From Methylaequor sp002691245 (GTDB taxonomy: Bacteria; Pseudomonadota; Alphaproteobacteria; Methylaequorales; Methylaequoraceae): a stretch of 52,931 nucleotides of DNA. The stretch covers positions 1 to 52,931 of the forward strand of contig NZHH01000061.1 in assembly GCA_002691245.1 (NCBI GenBank), written 5' to 3'. This document shows positions 8,485 to 18,742 of the stretch, piece by piece; position 1 is the first letter of the stretch; each line of letters starts with the position of its first letter. A model generated the notes under the pieces. It was not told where the DNA came from. It saw only the letters and a list, made by a program, of their open reading frames with translations, and did not search any database. The position numbers and the translations under genes are program-made.

Positions 8485-11400
8485 ATGAATGAATTAATGA
8501 AACTGATAGAAAAACCGAGTTTAGTAAATTTTGATCATTTAAAAATCTCAATAGCTAGTCCTGATGAAATAGTTTCATGGTCACACGGAGAAATTAAAAA
8601 GCCTGAGACTATTAACTACAGAACATTTAAACCAGAGCGAAGTGGGTTGTTTTGTGCTAGAATCTTTGGGCCAATAAAAGACTACGAATGTGTATGTGGT
8701 AAGTACAAAAGAATGAAGTTCAAGGGAATAATATGTGAAAAGTGTGGTGTTGAAGTAACATTAACCAAAGTTAGAAGAGAAAGAATGGGCCATATCCCTC
8801 TTGCAGCCCCCGTTGCACATATATGGTTTTTAAAGTCATTACCAAGTCGTATAGGACTTCTTCTAGATTTAGCATTAAAAGACTTGGAAAAAGTTCTTTA
8901 TTTCGAAAGTTTTATTGTAACTGAACCTGGTATAGTTAAATCGCTAAAAAAGTATCAAATTTTATCTGATGATGAAAATACAAGTTTTAAAGAAGAGTAT
9001 GGGGATAGTTTCCAGAGCATGATAGGAGCAGAAGCTATACAAAAACTTTTATCTGAAATTAATCTTGAAGAGGAACAAAAAATAGTAAGGGAAGACCTTG
9101 CAACAACATCTTCAGAAACCAAGAAAAAGAAACTTGTTAAAAGGTTAAAATTAATTGAAGCTTTCTTAGGTTCAAAATTAAAACCTGAATGGATGATACT
9201 TAATGTAATCCCAGTAATACCTCCAGAACTTAGACCATTAGTTCCACTTGATGGGGGAAGGTTTGCAACCTCTGATTTGAATGATCTGTATAGAAGAGTT
9301 ATCAACCGAAACAACAGGTTGCAAAGACTTTTAACCCTTAAAGCTCCAGATATAATAGTCAGAAACGAAAAGAGAATGTTACAGGAAGCATGTGACGCAC
9401 TTTTTGATAACGGGAGAAGAGGAAGAGTAATCACTGGAACTAACAAAAGACCACTAAAATCCTTATCAGATATGCTTAAAGGCAAGCAAGGAAGATTTAG
9501 ACAAAATCTTCTTGGAAAAAGGGTGGATTATTCAGGAAGATCAGTAATTGTTGTTGGTCCGGAGCTCAAGTTACACCAATGTGGTATACCTAAAAAGATG
9601 GCAATCGAGTTGTTCAAACCATTTATTTATTCAAAATTAGAAAAATATAATTTAGCCACAACCGTAAAAGCTGCAAAAAAAATGGTCGAAAAAGAAAGAC
9701 CTGAAGTTTGGGATATCCTTGCAGAAGTAATTAGAGAGCACCCTGTATTGTTAAATAGAGCGCCAACATTGCATAGGCTTGGTATACAGGCTTTCGAACC
9801 AATTTTGATTGAAGGTAAAGCAATTCAACTTCACCCACTAGTATGTACAGCTTTTAATGCAGATTTTGATGGTGATCAAATGGCCGTTCATGTTCCATTG
9901 TCACTTGAGTCTCAACTTGAGGCAAGAGTTTTGATGATGTCGACAAATAATATTCTTTCACCTGCTAATGGAAAACCAATTATTGTTCCTTCTCAGGATA
10001 TGATTCTCGGTCTTTATTATTTAAGTTTAACTAGCCCAGGTGGGTTGGGAGAGGGTATGATTTTTTCCTCTATAGACGAATTGCTAGTTGCTATCGATCA
10101 AAAGAACGTATCTCTTCATTCAATGATAAAATGTCGGTTTAATACTGTTAATGAAAATTTTGAACCAATTACAAAAACAGTTTCAACTACACCTGGAAGA
10201 ATGCTATTAAGCGAGGTTTTGCCAAGACATCCAAAGGTGAGTTTTGAAATAATTAATAAAATATTAACAAAAAAAGAGATTAGTAATGCAATAGATCTTG
10301 TTTATAGACATTGTGGACAGAAGAAGACAGTTATTTTTGCCGATAAACTTATGGAAATTGGATTTAGGGAAGCATGCAAAGCAGGCATATCTTTTGGTAA
10401 GGATGACCTTCTTATCCCAACTACTAAATCTAATTTATTGGAAGACACTGAAAAAAAAGTGAAGTCTTATGAAAAACAATATTCTGAAGGATTAATAACT
10501 AAAGGTGAAAAATATAATAAAGTTGTAGACGCATGGGCTAAGTGTTCTGATTCGGTAGCAGATGAAATGATGAAAATTTTAGTGCCCAACAAAATGGATA
10601 AAGTCGAGAATTTCAACTCGGTTTATATGATGGCTGATTCTGGCGCCAGGGGCTCTGCCGCCCAATTAAAACAACTTTCAGGTATGAGAGGCTTGATGGC
10701 GAAACCATCTGGGGAAATAATTGAAACTCCTATTGTGTCAAACTTTAAAGAAGGATTAACTGTTCTTGAATATTTTAATTCTAGTCACGGAGCTCGAAAA
10801 GGATTAGCTGATACTGCACTAAAAACGGCAAACTCAGGTTATCTTACTAGAAGACTTGTAGATGTGGCTCAAGATTCAATCATTACAGTACCCGATTGCT
10901 TTACTACAAAATATATAACACTTAATGAATTGGTAGAAGGTGGAGAAATAGTAGAACCCTTATCAGAAAGGGTCTTAGGTCGGACTTTGGCAGAAGATCT
11001 AATTGATAAAAGCAACAATAAAGTCATAGCAAAAACTGGAGATATTGTCTCAGAAGAGCATATAGGTATTATAGATAAAATAGGTTTTGAGCAAATTAAA
11101 GTTAGATCTGTTTTAAGTTGTGAAGCAGAATTTGGCGTTTGCGGAAAATGTTACGGAAGAGATTTAGCAAGAGGCACTCCAGTAAATGTTGGCGAGGCTG
11201 TTGGTGTAATTGCTGCCCAGTCAATTGGTGAGCCAGGAACACAACTTACAATGAGAACCTTTCATATTGGTGGTGCAGCCCAAAAAGGTACTGAAATTTC
11301 AAATATTGAATCTAAGGTAAATGGAACTACGAAATATTTGAATTTAAAATCAGCGACTGATAGTTCTGGAAATTTGATCAATATGTCCAGAAATGCATCT

Positions 11401-12636
11401 TTGTTGCTTCTTGATGAAAATAAGAAAGAAAGAGCAAAACACAGATTACCATTTGGTTGTAAAATTAATTATGCTGAAGGTTCAAAAGTCAAAACAAGCG
11501 ATATTATAGCCGAATGGGATCCATTTACATTACCAATAATTTCCCAAATCGATGGAACAGTAAAGTTTAAAGATCTTGAGGAAGGAATAACAACAAGAGA
11601 AATAGTTGACGAATCAACTGGCTTATCAAGTAATATTGTTACAGACTGGAAACAACAAGCGAAAAACCAGGAGCTAGTTCCAAGATTAGAGATTCATGAT
11701 AAAAAAAATAGTGGAAATGTTTTAGTTTTAGAGAACGGAAGTATTGCTAGCTATCAACTTACAGTTGACTCAATAATCAGTGTTACAGATGATCAGGCTG
11801 TAAGACAGGGTGATATAATTGCGAGAGTTCCAAAAGAATCAAGTAAAACTAAAGATATAACAGGTGGTCTTCCGAGAGTAGCGGAACTTTTTGAGGCAAG
11901 AAAGCCTAAAGACCATGCAATTATTGCTGAAGTTTCAGGGAAAATAGAATTCGGTAAAGATTATAAAATGAAAAGAAAAATTTCAATAGTTCCGGAAAAT
12001 AAAGATCTCGAACCAGTTGAATATGTAATTTCAAAATCTAAGCATCTCACTGTTCAAGAGGGTGATTATGTAGAGACTGGTGATATTTTAGTAGATGGAA
12101 ATTCAGTTCCCCATGATATCTTAAGAGTCAAGGGTGTTGAAGCTCTTGCAACCTATTTAACCAAGGAGGTTCAGGACGTTTATAGACTTCAAGGTGTTAA
12201 AATTAACGATAAACATATTGAAGTCATTGTTAGGCAAATGATGCAAAAAGTTGAAGTTACTAATGCTGGAGAAACCACACTGTTAGCTGGCGAACAAGTA
12301 AGTAGGAAAGAATTCATCGAGCAAAATATTAAGGCAGAGAAAGAGAACAGAAAGCCAGCCTTAGGACATCAAATTCTTCTGGGTATTACAAAAGCTTCAT
12401 TGCAAACCGACAGTTTTGTTTCTGCTGCATCTTTCCAAGAAACTACAAGGGTTCTGACTGAAGCATCTGTATCTGGTAAAGTCGACAGTTTAATGGGATT
12501 AAAAGAAAATGTAATAGTAGGAAGACTTGTTCCCTGTGGAACTGGATCATTTATGTCGCAAGTTAAAATAGAGGCAAATAAAAAGGATAAAGAACTTCTG
12601 AGTAAAGCTACCGAGAATAAAGAACAAGCGTCTTAA
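8485..12636 (+). CDS. rpoC: DNA-directed RNA polymerase subunit beta'
   Basis: A 1383-residue beta' subunit. The N-terminal zinc site (CVCG...CEKCG, about residues 71-92) is present. The catalytic Mg-binding loop NADFDGDQMAVH lies near residue 460, and the second zinc cluster (CEAEFGVCGKCYGRD) near residue 880. The bridge-helix/trigger-loop region GEPGTQLTMRTFHIGGAA is intact. It ends with a charged tail. A run of 12 T follows the stop, without a convincing stem, and then comes the promoter for rpsL. Confidence 0.99.
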   Translation: MNELMKLIEKPSLVNFDHLKISIASPDEIVSWSHGEIKKPETINYRTFKPERSGLFCARIFGPIKDYECVCGKYKRMKFKGIICEKCGVEVTLTKVRRERMGHIPLAAPVAHIWFLKSLPSRIGLLLDLALKDLEKVLYFESFIVTEPGIVKSLKKYQILSDDENTSFKEEYGDSFQSMIGAEAIQKLLSEINLEEEQKIVREDLATTSSETKKKKLVKRLKLIEAFLGSKLKPEWMILNVIPVIPPELRPLVPLDGGRFATSDLNDLYRRVINRNNRLQRLLTLKAPDIIVRNEKRMLQEACDALFDNGRRGRVITGTNKRPLKSLSDMLKGKQGRFRQNLLGKRVDYSGRSVIVVGPELKLHQCGIPKKMAIELFKPFIYSKLEKYNLATTVKAAKKMVEKERPEVWDILAEVIREHPVLLNRAPTLHRLGIQAFEPILIEGKAIQLHPLVCTAFNADFDGDQMAVHVPLSLESQLEARVLMMSTNNILSPANGKPIIVPSQDMILGLYYLSLTSPGGLGEGMIFSSIDELLVAIDQKNVSLHSMIKCRFNTVNENFEPITKTVSTTPGRMLLSEVLPRHPKVSFEIINKILTKKEISNAIDLVYRHCGQKKTVIFADKLMEIGFREACKAGISFGKDDLLIPTTKSNLLEDTEKKVKSYEKQYSEGLITKGEKYNKVVDAWAKCSDSVADEMMKILVPNKMDKVENFNSVYMMADSGARGSAAQLKQLSGMRGLMAKPSGEIIETPIVSNFKEGLTVLEYFNSSHGARKGLADTALKTANSGYLTRRLVDVAQDSIITVPDCFTTKYITLNELVEGGEIVEPLSERVLGRTLAEDLIDKSNNKVIAKTGDIVSEEHIGIIDKIGFEQIKVRSVLSCEAEFGVCGKCYGRDLARGTPVNVGEAVGVIAAQSIGEPGTQLTMRTFHIGGAAQKGTEISNIESKVNGTTKYLNLKSATDSSGNLINMSRNASLLLLDENKKERAKHRLPFGCKINYAEGSKVKTSDIIAEWDPFTLPIISQIDGTVKFKDLEEGITTREIVDESTGLSSNIVTDWKQQAKNQELVPRLEIHDKKNSGNVLVLENGSIASYQLTVDSIISVTDDQAVRQGDIIARVPKESSKTKDITGGLPRVAELFEARKPKDHAIIAEVSGKIEFGKDYKMKRKISIVPENKDLEPVEYVISKSKHLTVQEGDYVETGDILVDGNSVPHDILRVKGVEALATYLTKEVQDVYRLQGVKINDKHIEVIVRQMMQKVEVTNAGETTLLAGEQVSRKEFIEQNIKAEKENRKPALGHQILLGITKASLQTDSFVSAASFQETTRVLTEASVSGKVDSLMGLKENVIVGRLVPCGTGSFMSQVKIEANKKDKELLSKATENKEQAS

Positions 12637-12654
12637 TTTTTTTTTTTTCTAATG

Positions 12655-12682
12655 TTGACAGTCAATTAAGATGTGTTAATTT
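12655..12682 (+). promoter_or_regulatory. sigma70-type promoter for the str operon (rpsL)
   Basis: TTGACA at 12655-12660 is a perfect -35 box. A 16-bp spacer leads to TAATTT at 12677-12682 as the -10 box. It lies in the 111-bp gap between rpoC and rpsL, the only sizeable gap in this part of the cluster, and would start transcription about 60 bp before rpsL. Confidence 0.7.
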
Positions 12683-12747
12683 TCAACGAATAATTGGTAG
12701 TGGTTTAATGACCAAACACAATTTCTAATTTTAATTTAAGGGAAATA

Positions 12748-13119
12748 ATGCCTACTATTAATCAACTAATTAGATCTCCTAGATCTAAGCAATTAAAGAG
12801 GAATAAAGTGCCTGCACTTGAAAGTTGTCCTCAAAAAAGAGGGGTATGCACTAGAGTTTACACAACCACCCCTAAAAAACCAAACTCAGCACTCAGAAAA
12901 GTTGCCAGGGTAAAGCTAACAAATGGTTTCGAAGTCACAAGTTATATACCAGGTGAAGGTCATAATTTACAAGAACACTCGGTAGTTTTGATTAGAGGTG
13001 GAAGGGTCAAAGATCTTCCCGGTGTCCGTTATCACGTCCTGAGAGGAATTCTTGACACAGAAGGTGTTAAAAATAGAAAGCAAAGAAGATCTAAATATGG
13101 AGCTAAAAGACCTAAATAG
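12748..13119 (+). CDS. rpsL: 30S ribosomal protein S12
   Basis: A 123-residue S12 in the decoding centre. The loops TPKKPNSALRKVARV and PGVRYHVLRG carry the lysine and proline positions where streptomycin-resistance changes occur in other bacteria; they look wild type. The C-terminus KQRRSKYGAKRPK is typical. First gene of the str unit, followed by rpsG. Confidence 0.99.
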   Translation: MPTINQLIRSPRSKQLKRNKVPALESCPQKRGVCTRVYTTTPKKPNSALRKVARVKLTNGFEVTSYIPGEGHNLQEHSVVLIRGGRVKDLPGVRYHVLRGILDTEGVKNRKQRRSKYGAKRPK

Positions 13120-13130
13120 TTGAGTTAAAT

Positions 13131-13604
13131 ATGTCTAGACGAAGAAAAGCAGAAAAAAGAGAGATAATACCTGACACCAAGTTTAACGACAAGGTTTTGT
13201 CCAAATTTATAAATATTGTTATGTACGATGGAAAAAAATCAAAATCTGAAAAAATTGTGTATGATGCTTTGGAAATAGCATCTAAAAAACTTAAAATTTC
13301 TAAACCAATTGATCTATTCAGAAATGCTCTCAATAATGTGAAGCCAGGTATTGAAGTGAGGTCAAGAAGGGTTGGTGGGGCAACTTACCAAGTTCCCGTA
13401 GAAGTGAGAAATGAGAGAGCTCAAGCATTAGCAATCAGATGGATAGTTTATGCTTCAAGAAAAAGAAACGAAAAGTCAATGGTAGACAGGTTGGCCCAAG
13501 AATTGGCTGATGCCCACGAAAATAAAGGAACTTCTGTCAAAAAAAGAGAAGATACACATAAAATGGCGGAAGCAAACAGAGCATTTGCTCATTACAGGTG
13601 GTAA
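13131..13604 (+). CDS. rpsG: 30S ribosomal protein S7
   Basis: A 157-residue S7, a primary 16S rRNA binder that organises the 30S head. It begins MSRRRKAEKREI, contains KPGIEVRSRRVGGATYQVPVE (about residue 70), and ends MAEANRAFAHYRW, all typical. The stop is 2 bp before the fusA start. Confidence 0.99.
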   Translation: MSRRRKAEKREIIPDTKFNDKVLSKFINIVMYDGKKSKSEKIVYDALEIASKKLKISKPIDLFRNALNNVKPGIEVRSRRVGGATYQVPVEVRNERAQALAIRWIVYASRKRNEKSMVDRLAQELADAHENKGTSVKKREDTHKMAEANRAFAHYRW

Positions 13605-13606
13605 AT

Positions 13607-15688
13607 ATGTCAAGAAAAACTGATTTAAGTAACTATAGAAATATTGGAATCATGGCCCACATTGATGCTGGAAAGACAACTACCACAGAAAGAATTCTTT
13701 ATTATACTGGTGTCTCTCATAAAATAGGAGAGGTGCATGATGGTGCGGCAACAATGGACTGGATGGAGCAAGAGCAAGAAAGAGGGATCACAATTACCTC
13801 CGCCGCCACTACTTGTTTTTGGAACGACAAAAGAATAAATATAATTGACACTCCTGGACATGTGGACTTTACGATTGAAGTTGAAAGGTCACTAAGAGTT
13901 TTAGATGGAAGTGTTTGTGTGTTCGATTCAGTTGCTGGTGTTGAGCCCCAATCAGAAACCGTTTGGAGACAAGCCGACAAATATGGTGTTCCAAGAATGT
14001 GTTTTGTTAATAAAATGGACAGAATTGGAGCAAACTTCTACAGATGTGTTGATATGATAAAAGATAGACTGGGGGCCGTTCCTCTTGTTACTCAATTACC
14101 TTTAGGATCAGAATCAGAATTTAAAGGTTTAATAGATCTCATCAGAATGAAAGCAATCGTATGGGAAGATGAAAAGCTTGGAGCCAAATTTGCTGATCAA
14201 GAAATTCCTGGAGAGCTTTTGGACGAAGCAAATAAGTACAGAGAACAATTAATTGAATCTGTAGTGGAAATGGATGACGAAATTATGGAGCAATATTTAG
14301 ATGGAAAGCTTCCAACAGAAGATCAGATTAAATCTTTAATTAGAAAAGGAACAATTGAAAGTAAGTTTGTCCCTGTTCTTTGTGGTAGTGCATTTAAGAA
14401 CAAGGGTGTTCAACCGATGTTAGATGCAGTTGTTGACTTTCTTCCCTCTCCTTTAGATGTGCCATCCATTAAGGGGGTAAGGTATCAAAAAGAAGATGAA
14501 TCAATAGTTAGAAAAAGCTCAGATGATGAACCATTTTCTGCCCTAGCTTTCAAAATTATGAATGATCCATTTGTGGGATCCTTAACATTCATGAGAGTTT
14601 ATTCTGGGCAAATAGAGGCTGGAAGTTCAGTTTTAAACTCGGTAAAAGAAAAAAGAGAGAGATTTGGTAGGATGTTACAAATGCATTCTAATTCGCGAGA
14701 AGACATCAAAGTAGCTTGTGCTGGTGATATTATTGCAGTAGCTGGCCTCAAGGATACTACAACTGGTGATACATTATGTGATTCTGAAAATGCTGTTATA
14801 CTTGAGAGAATGGAATTTCCAGACCCTGTCATTGAAGTTGCAGTTGAACCAAAAACTAAAGCTGATCAAGAGAAAATGGGTGTTGCCCTCCAAAGACTTG
14901 CGGCTGAAGACCCATCTTTCAAAGTTAGTGTGGATCATGAATCTGGACAAACAGTAATGAAGGGCATGGGTGAACTTCACCTGGAAATACTTGTAGACAG
15001 AATGTTAAGAGAGTTCAAAGTTGATGCAACTGTAGGTGCGCCTCAGGTTGCTTATAGAGAAACAATCACACAACAAACCTCAGTTGACTATACTCATAAA
15101 AAACAATCTGGAGGTGCTGGGCAATTCGCCAAAGTAGTGATGAATTTTGAGCCGTTAGACAAAGGTGAAGGTTTTATTTTTGAAAGTAAGATTGTTGGGG
15201 GCAGAGTTCCAAAAGAATATATTCCTGGAGTAGAGAAAGGAATTAAAGCTTCAACAGAATCTGGTTTTTTGGCAGGATTTCCAGTAATTGACCTTAAATG
15301 TACTTTAGTTGATGGCGCTTTTCATGACGTCGACTCAAGCGTTATGGCCTTTGAAATTGCTGCTAGAGCTGCATTTAGAGAGGCAATGCCAAAAGCAAAC
15401 GCAGTTCTTTTAGAGCCTATGATGAAGATTGAATGTGTTACACCTGAAGAATATATGGGTGACATTATAGGTGACTTGAATTCGAGAAGAGGACAGGTTT
15501 CAGGCATGGAACAAAGAGGGGTTAATCATGTTATTAATGGCATGGTTCCACTGGCAAACATGTTTGGGTATGTAAACAACTTACGCTCTATGAGCCAGGG
15601 TAGAGCAAGTTATACAATGACTTTTGATCATTATGAACAAGTTCCACATAATGTTGCAGAGGAAGTTAAAGAAAAAGTTTCTGGTTAA
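13607..15688 (+). CDS. fusA: Elongation factor G
   Basis: A 693-residue translocation GTPase. G1 is AHIDAGKTTTTERIL (about residue 19), G3 is DTPGHVDFT, and G4 is NKMDRIGA. Domains II to V follow in order; the domain IV region reads QSGGAGQFAKV and the end RASYTMTFDHYEQVP is typical. I place the start at the ATG at 13607, just after the rpsG stop, rather than an in-frame upstream GTG that overlaps rpsG. Full length, single copy in this window. Confidence 0.98.
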   Translation: MSRKTDLSNYRNIGIMAHIDAGKTTTTERILYYTGVSHKIGEVHDGAATMDWMEQEQERGITITSAATTCFWNDKRINIIDTPGHVDFTIEVERSLRVLDGSVCVFDSVAGVEPQSETVWRQADKYGVPRMCFVNKMDRIGANFYRCVDMIKDRLGAVPLVTQLPLGSESEFKGLIDLIRMKAIVWEDEKLGAKFADQEIPGELLDEANKYREQLIESVVEMDDEIMEQYLDGKLPTEDQIKSLIRKGTIESKFVPVLCGSAFKNKGVQPMLDAVVDFLPSPLDVPSIKGVRYQKEDESIVRKSSDDEPFSALAFKIMNDPFVGSLTFMRVYSGQIEAGSSVLNSVKEKRERFGRMLQMHSNSREDIKVACAGDIIAVAGLKDTTTGDTLCDSENAVILERMEFPDPVIEVAVEPKTKADQEKMGVALQRLAAEDPSFKVSVDHESGQTVMKGMGELHLEILVDRMLREFKVDATVGAPQVAYRETITQQTSVDYTHKKQSGGAGQFAKVVMNFEPLDKGEGFIFESKIVGGRVPKEYIPGVEKGIKASTESGFLAGFPVIDLKCTLVDGAFHDVDSSVMAFEIAARAAFREAMPKANAVLLEPMMKIECVTPEEYMGDIIGDLNSRRGQVSGMEQRGVNHVINGMVPLANMFGYVNNLRSMSQGRASYTMTFDHYEQVPHNVAEEVKEKVSG

Positions 15689-15710
15689 TTAATTAATAAG
15701 GAGTATTTAA

Positions 15711-16901
15711 ATGGCTAAAGAAAAATTTGATAGAAGTAAACCGCACTGTAACATTGGTACAATAGGCCATGTTGATCATGGAAAAACCACACTAACTGCT
15801 GCTATAACTAAAGTTTTAGCTGAAACTGGTGGGGCCACAGCAATGGACTATGCGCAAATAGACAAAGCTCCTGAGGAAAAAGAAAGAGGTATTACTATTT
15901 CTACAGCTCACGTAGAGTATCAAACTGATAAACGTCACTACGCGCATGTAGATTGCCCAGGTCATGCCGATTATGTTAAAAATATGATTACAGGAGCCGC
16001 TCAAATGGATGGTGCAATTCTTGTTGTTTCTGCAGCTGATGGACCCATGCCTCAAACTAAAGAACATATTTTATTAGCAAGGCAAGTTGGAGTGCCATCA
16101 ATTGTTGTTTTCATGAACAAGGTTGATCAAGTTGATGATCCCGAGCTACTTGATTTAGTTGAAATGGAAGTTAGAGAACTCTTATCGAAATATGAATTTG
16201 ATGGAGATAATATTCCAATAGTTAAAGGCTCTGCTTTGGCAGCAATTGAGGATTCCAACGAAGAAACTGGAAAGAAAGCTATATTAGAACTAATGCAAAA
16301 GGTAGATGAGCATATACCTCAACCCGCACGACCATTAGACCAAGATTTCTTAATGCCTATCGAGGATGTTTTTTCTATCTCTGGTAGGGGTACAGTTGTA
16401 ACTGGAAGAGTTGAAAGAGGAGTTGTTAATGTTAATGATGAAATAGAAATTACAGGTATTAAGGATACCCAAAAGACTGTTTGTACTGGTGTGGAAATGT
16501 TCAGAAAACTTCTTGATAGAGGTGAAGCTGGAGATAACGTTGGAGTTCTACTTAGAGGTACAAAAAGAGAGGAAGTTGAAAGAGGTCAAGTTCTTGCAAA
16601 GCCAGGTTCAATAAAACCTCACAAAAAATTTAAAGCAGAAGCATATGTTTTAAATAAAGATGAAGGTGGAAGACATACACCTTTCTTCAAGAACTATAGA
16701 CCTCAATTTTACTTTAGGACAACAGATGTTACAGGAACTATTGAGCTTCCATCTGGTACAGAAATGGTAATGCCTGGAGATAACGTCTCAGTAACTGTTG
16801 AGCTTTTAACTCCTATAGCAATGGATAAGGGATTAAAGTTTGCAATCAGAGAAGGTGGCCGAACTGTTGGTGCAGGGGTTGTTGCTGAAATAATAGAATA
16901 A
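15711..16901 (+). CDS. tuf: Elongation factor Tu
   Basis: A 396-residue EF-Tu that delivers aminoacyl-tRNA to the ribosome. GTPase motifs are GHVDHGKTTLTAAIT, DCPGHADYVKNM and NKVDQVDD. The domain III segment TPFFKNYRPQFYFRTTDVTG is conserved. A TAAGGAG site precedes the ATG. Only one tuf copy is visible here; the second copy often found beside tRNA-Trp in relatives is absent from that position. Confidence 0.99.
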   Translation: MAKEKFDRSKPHCNIGTIGHVDHGKTTLTAAITKVLAETGGATAMDYAQIDKAPEEKERGITISTAHVEYQTDKRHYAHVDCPGHADYVKNMITGAAQMDGAILVVSAADGPMPQTKEHILLARQVGVPSIVVFMNKVDQVDDPELLDLVEMEVRELLSKYEFDGDNIPIVKGSALAAIEDSNEETGKKAILELMQKVDEHIPQPARPLDQDFLMPIEDVFSISGRGTVVTGRVERGVVNVNDEIEITGIKDTQKTVCTGVEMFRKLLDRGEAGDNVGVLLRGTKREEVERGQVLAKPGSIKPHKKFKAEAYVLNKDEGGRHTPFFKNYRPQFYFRTTDVTGTIELPSGTEMVMPGDNVSVTVELLTPIAMDKGLKFAIREGGRTVGAGVVAEIIE

Positions 16902-16922
16902 ATTTGGAACGGAATTAATTAA

Positions 16923-17231
16923 ATGGCCAATCAAAATATTCGTATAAGACTGAAAGCTTTCGATCACCGAGTGCTAGATCAAACTACACTTGAGATTGTT
17001 AATACTGCCAAAAGAACTGGTGCGCATGTTAAAGGTCCAATCCCTCTTCCAACTATTATTGAAAAATTCACAATTTTAAAATCTCCTCATGTAGATAAAA
17101 AATCTAGGGACCAACTTGAATTAAGAACGCATAAAAGAATGATGGATATTACTGAATGGACCCCGCAAACTGTAGATGCACTTCAAAAACTAGAGTTAGC
17201 TGCTGGTGTTGATATAGAGATTAAGTTATAG
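16923..17231 (+). CDS. rpsJ: 30S ribosomal protein S10
   Basis: A 102-residue S10 (NusE), part of the 30S head and of antitermination complexes. IRIRLKAFDHRVLDQ opens the protein; GPIPLPTIIEKFTIL and RTHKRMMDI are conserved. It opens the S10 operon 21 bp after tuf, so read-through from the str unit is likely. Confidence 0.99.
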   Translation: MANQNIRIRLKAFDHRVLDQTTLEIVNTAKRTGAHVKGPIPLPTIIEKFTILKSPHVDKKSRDQLELRTHKRMMDITEWTPQTVDALQKLELAAGVDIEIKL

Positions 17232-17240
17232 GATGAGCAT

Positions 17241-18092
17241 ATGAGAATTGGGCTACTTGCAGAAAAAATAGGGATGACTCGATATTACGATAAGGAAATG
17301 GTAAACCATTCTGTAACCATTCTTGAGGTAAAAGATTGTAAAGTTGTAGCAAAAAAAGATAAAAACAAACATGGTTACAGTTCTGTTACCTTATCCCATG
17401 GACTAACAAAAAAAATTACTAATAATAGCTTCAAAGGATTTTTGAAAAAAAATAGGCTAGAAGCGTATTCCAGATGTCAAGAGTTTAGGGTAACTAACCC
17501 AGAGCAATTTGAGATTGGAAAGAATATTAATGCAACTAACTTTGTTGTTGGTCAGTTCGTTGACGTTTCATCTAATTCTATCGGAAAAGGTTTTGCAGGA
17601 GGCATGAAAAGACATAATTTTTCTGGAAATAGGGCAACACACGGAGTTTCAATTTCACACAGATCACATGGTTCAACTGGTCAATGCCAAGATCCTGGCA
17701 AAGTTTTTAAAGGAAAAAAGATGGCAGGAAGACTAGGAAACAAAAAGATTACTGTACAAAATTTAAAAGTGTTAAATATCGACTCTGATAACAACCTTTT
17801 AGTTATAAAAGGTGCTGTACCTGGTCATAAAGGATCATTAATAAGAATAGTTGATGCCGTAAAAAAGAATCAATCTATTAAGCCTGAAACGGTGGAGCCA
17901 GAAAATAAAGATGAAGAAATCAACAGTATGCAAGTGGAAAATGTTAATTCATCAGATAATCAAAGCTCACAAGCTAAAGAGGCCAAAGAAAACCCAACGA
18001 ATGAAGCCAACGTAAGCAAGCAATCAACAGATTTTAAAACAGAAGATGCTAAAGGTGTCGATAGTGAACAACCTAATCAAAAAGAAGACTAA
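17241..18092 (+). CDS. rplC: 50S ribosomal protein L3 with charged C-terminal tail
   Basis: The first ~210 residues are a standard L3 (MRIGLLAEKIGMTRYYD; conserved HRSHGSTGQCQDPGKVFKGKKMAG, here given as the segment near residue 137, with the methylatable glutamine in GQCQDPG). After the normal end (GHKGSLIRIVDAVKK) about 75 extra residues follow, rich in Glu, Asn, Lys, Ser and Asp and with no predicted fold. The usual family length is about 210-240, so the tail is an addition. It is one of several such tails in this cluster. Confidence 0.97.
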   Translation: MRIGLLAEKIGMTRYYDKEMVNHSVTILEVKDCKVVAKKDKNKHGYSSVTLSHGLTKKITNNSFKGFLKKNRLEAYSRCQEFRVTNPEQFEIGKNINATNFVVGQFVDVSSNSIGKGFAGGMKRHNFSGNRATHGVSISHRSHGSTGQCQDPGKVFKGKKMAGRLGNKKITVQNLKVLNIDSDNNLLVIKGAVPGHKGSLIRIVDAVKKNQSIKPETVEPENKDEEINSMQVENVNSSDNQSSQAKEAKENPTNEANVSKQSTDFKTEDAKGVDSEQPNQKED

Positions 18093-18118
18093 ACAAGAAA
18101 GATAATCAGAGCCGAAAA

Positions 18119-18742
18119 ATGAAAGAAAAAATTAACAATCTAGATAACAAAACTCTAAAAGAAATTACTCTTGATAAATCAGTGTTCGGAGTTGAAGTCA
18201 AGGAAGAGATAATCCATAGAATGATAAGGTACCAACTCTCTAAAAAAAGATCAGGAAATCATAAAACTAAAGGAATATCTGAGATATCTGGAACAACAAA
18301 AAAACCTTTCAAACAAAAAGGGACCGGAAGTGCTAGACAAGGTAGCAAACGATCACCTCAGATGAGAGGAGGCGCAGTCATATTTGGTCCTTTAGTTAGG
18401 TCTCACGAACATAAGTTGCCTAAAAAAATAAAAAAACTTGCTCTTAAGATGGCCTTATCAAAAAAACTTAAAGATGGAAAACTCAAAATTCTCAGCGAAC
18501 TTAAAATTTCTCAACCTAAGACTAGCTTGTTTAGAAACAAGTTGACTAACCTCAAAGTTGATTCAGCACTTTTTATCGACAATATTGATGTCGATAAAAA
18601 CTTTTTTTTAGCATCAAAAAATGTTCCAAAAATTGATGTGTTGCCTCTTATGGGTTTGAATGTATATGACATACTAAAAAGAGATTATTTAATATTCTCA
18701 GAGAGTGCTGTTTCAAGAATACAAGAGAGGTTGAGTAAATGA
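18119..18742 (+). CDS. rplD: 50S ribosomal protein L4
   Basis: A 207-residue L4 lining the peptide exit tunnel. The extended loop contains KPFKQKGTGSARQGSKRSPQ (about residues 61-80), the tunnel-contacting part. The globular domain and the end SRIQERLSK are normal. It overlaps rplW by 4 bp, which suggests coupled translation. In some bacteria L4 represses this operon, but I see no clear leader structure to support that here. Confidence 0.98.
   Translation: MKEKINNLDNKTLKEITLDKSVFGVEVKEEIIHRMIRYQLSKKRSGNHKTKGISEISGTTKKPFKQKGTGSARQGSKRSPQMRGGAVIFGPLVRSHEHKLPKKIKKLALKMALSKKLKDGKLKILSELKISQPKTSLFRNKLTNLKVDSALFIDNIDVDKNFFLASKNVPKIDVLPLMGLNVYDILKRDYLIFSESAVSRIQERLSK

Noticed and set aside
12637..12649. 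Run of T after rpoC as an intrinsic terminator
   Set aside because: No stable GC-containing stem precedes it; T runs are common in this AT-rich sequence.
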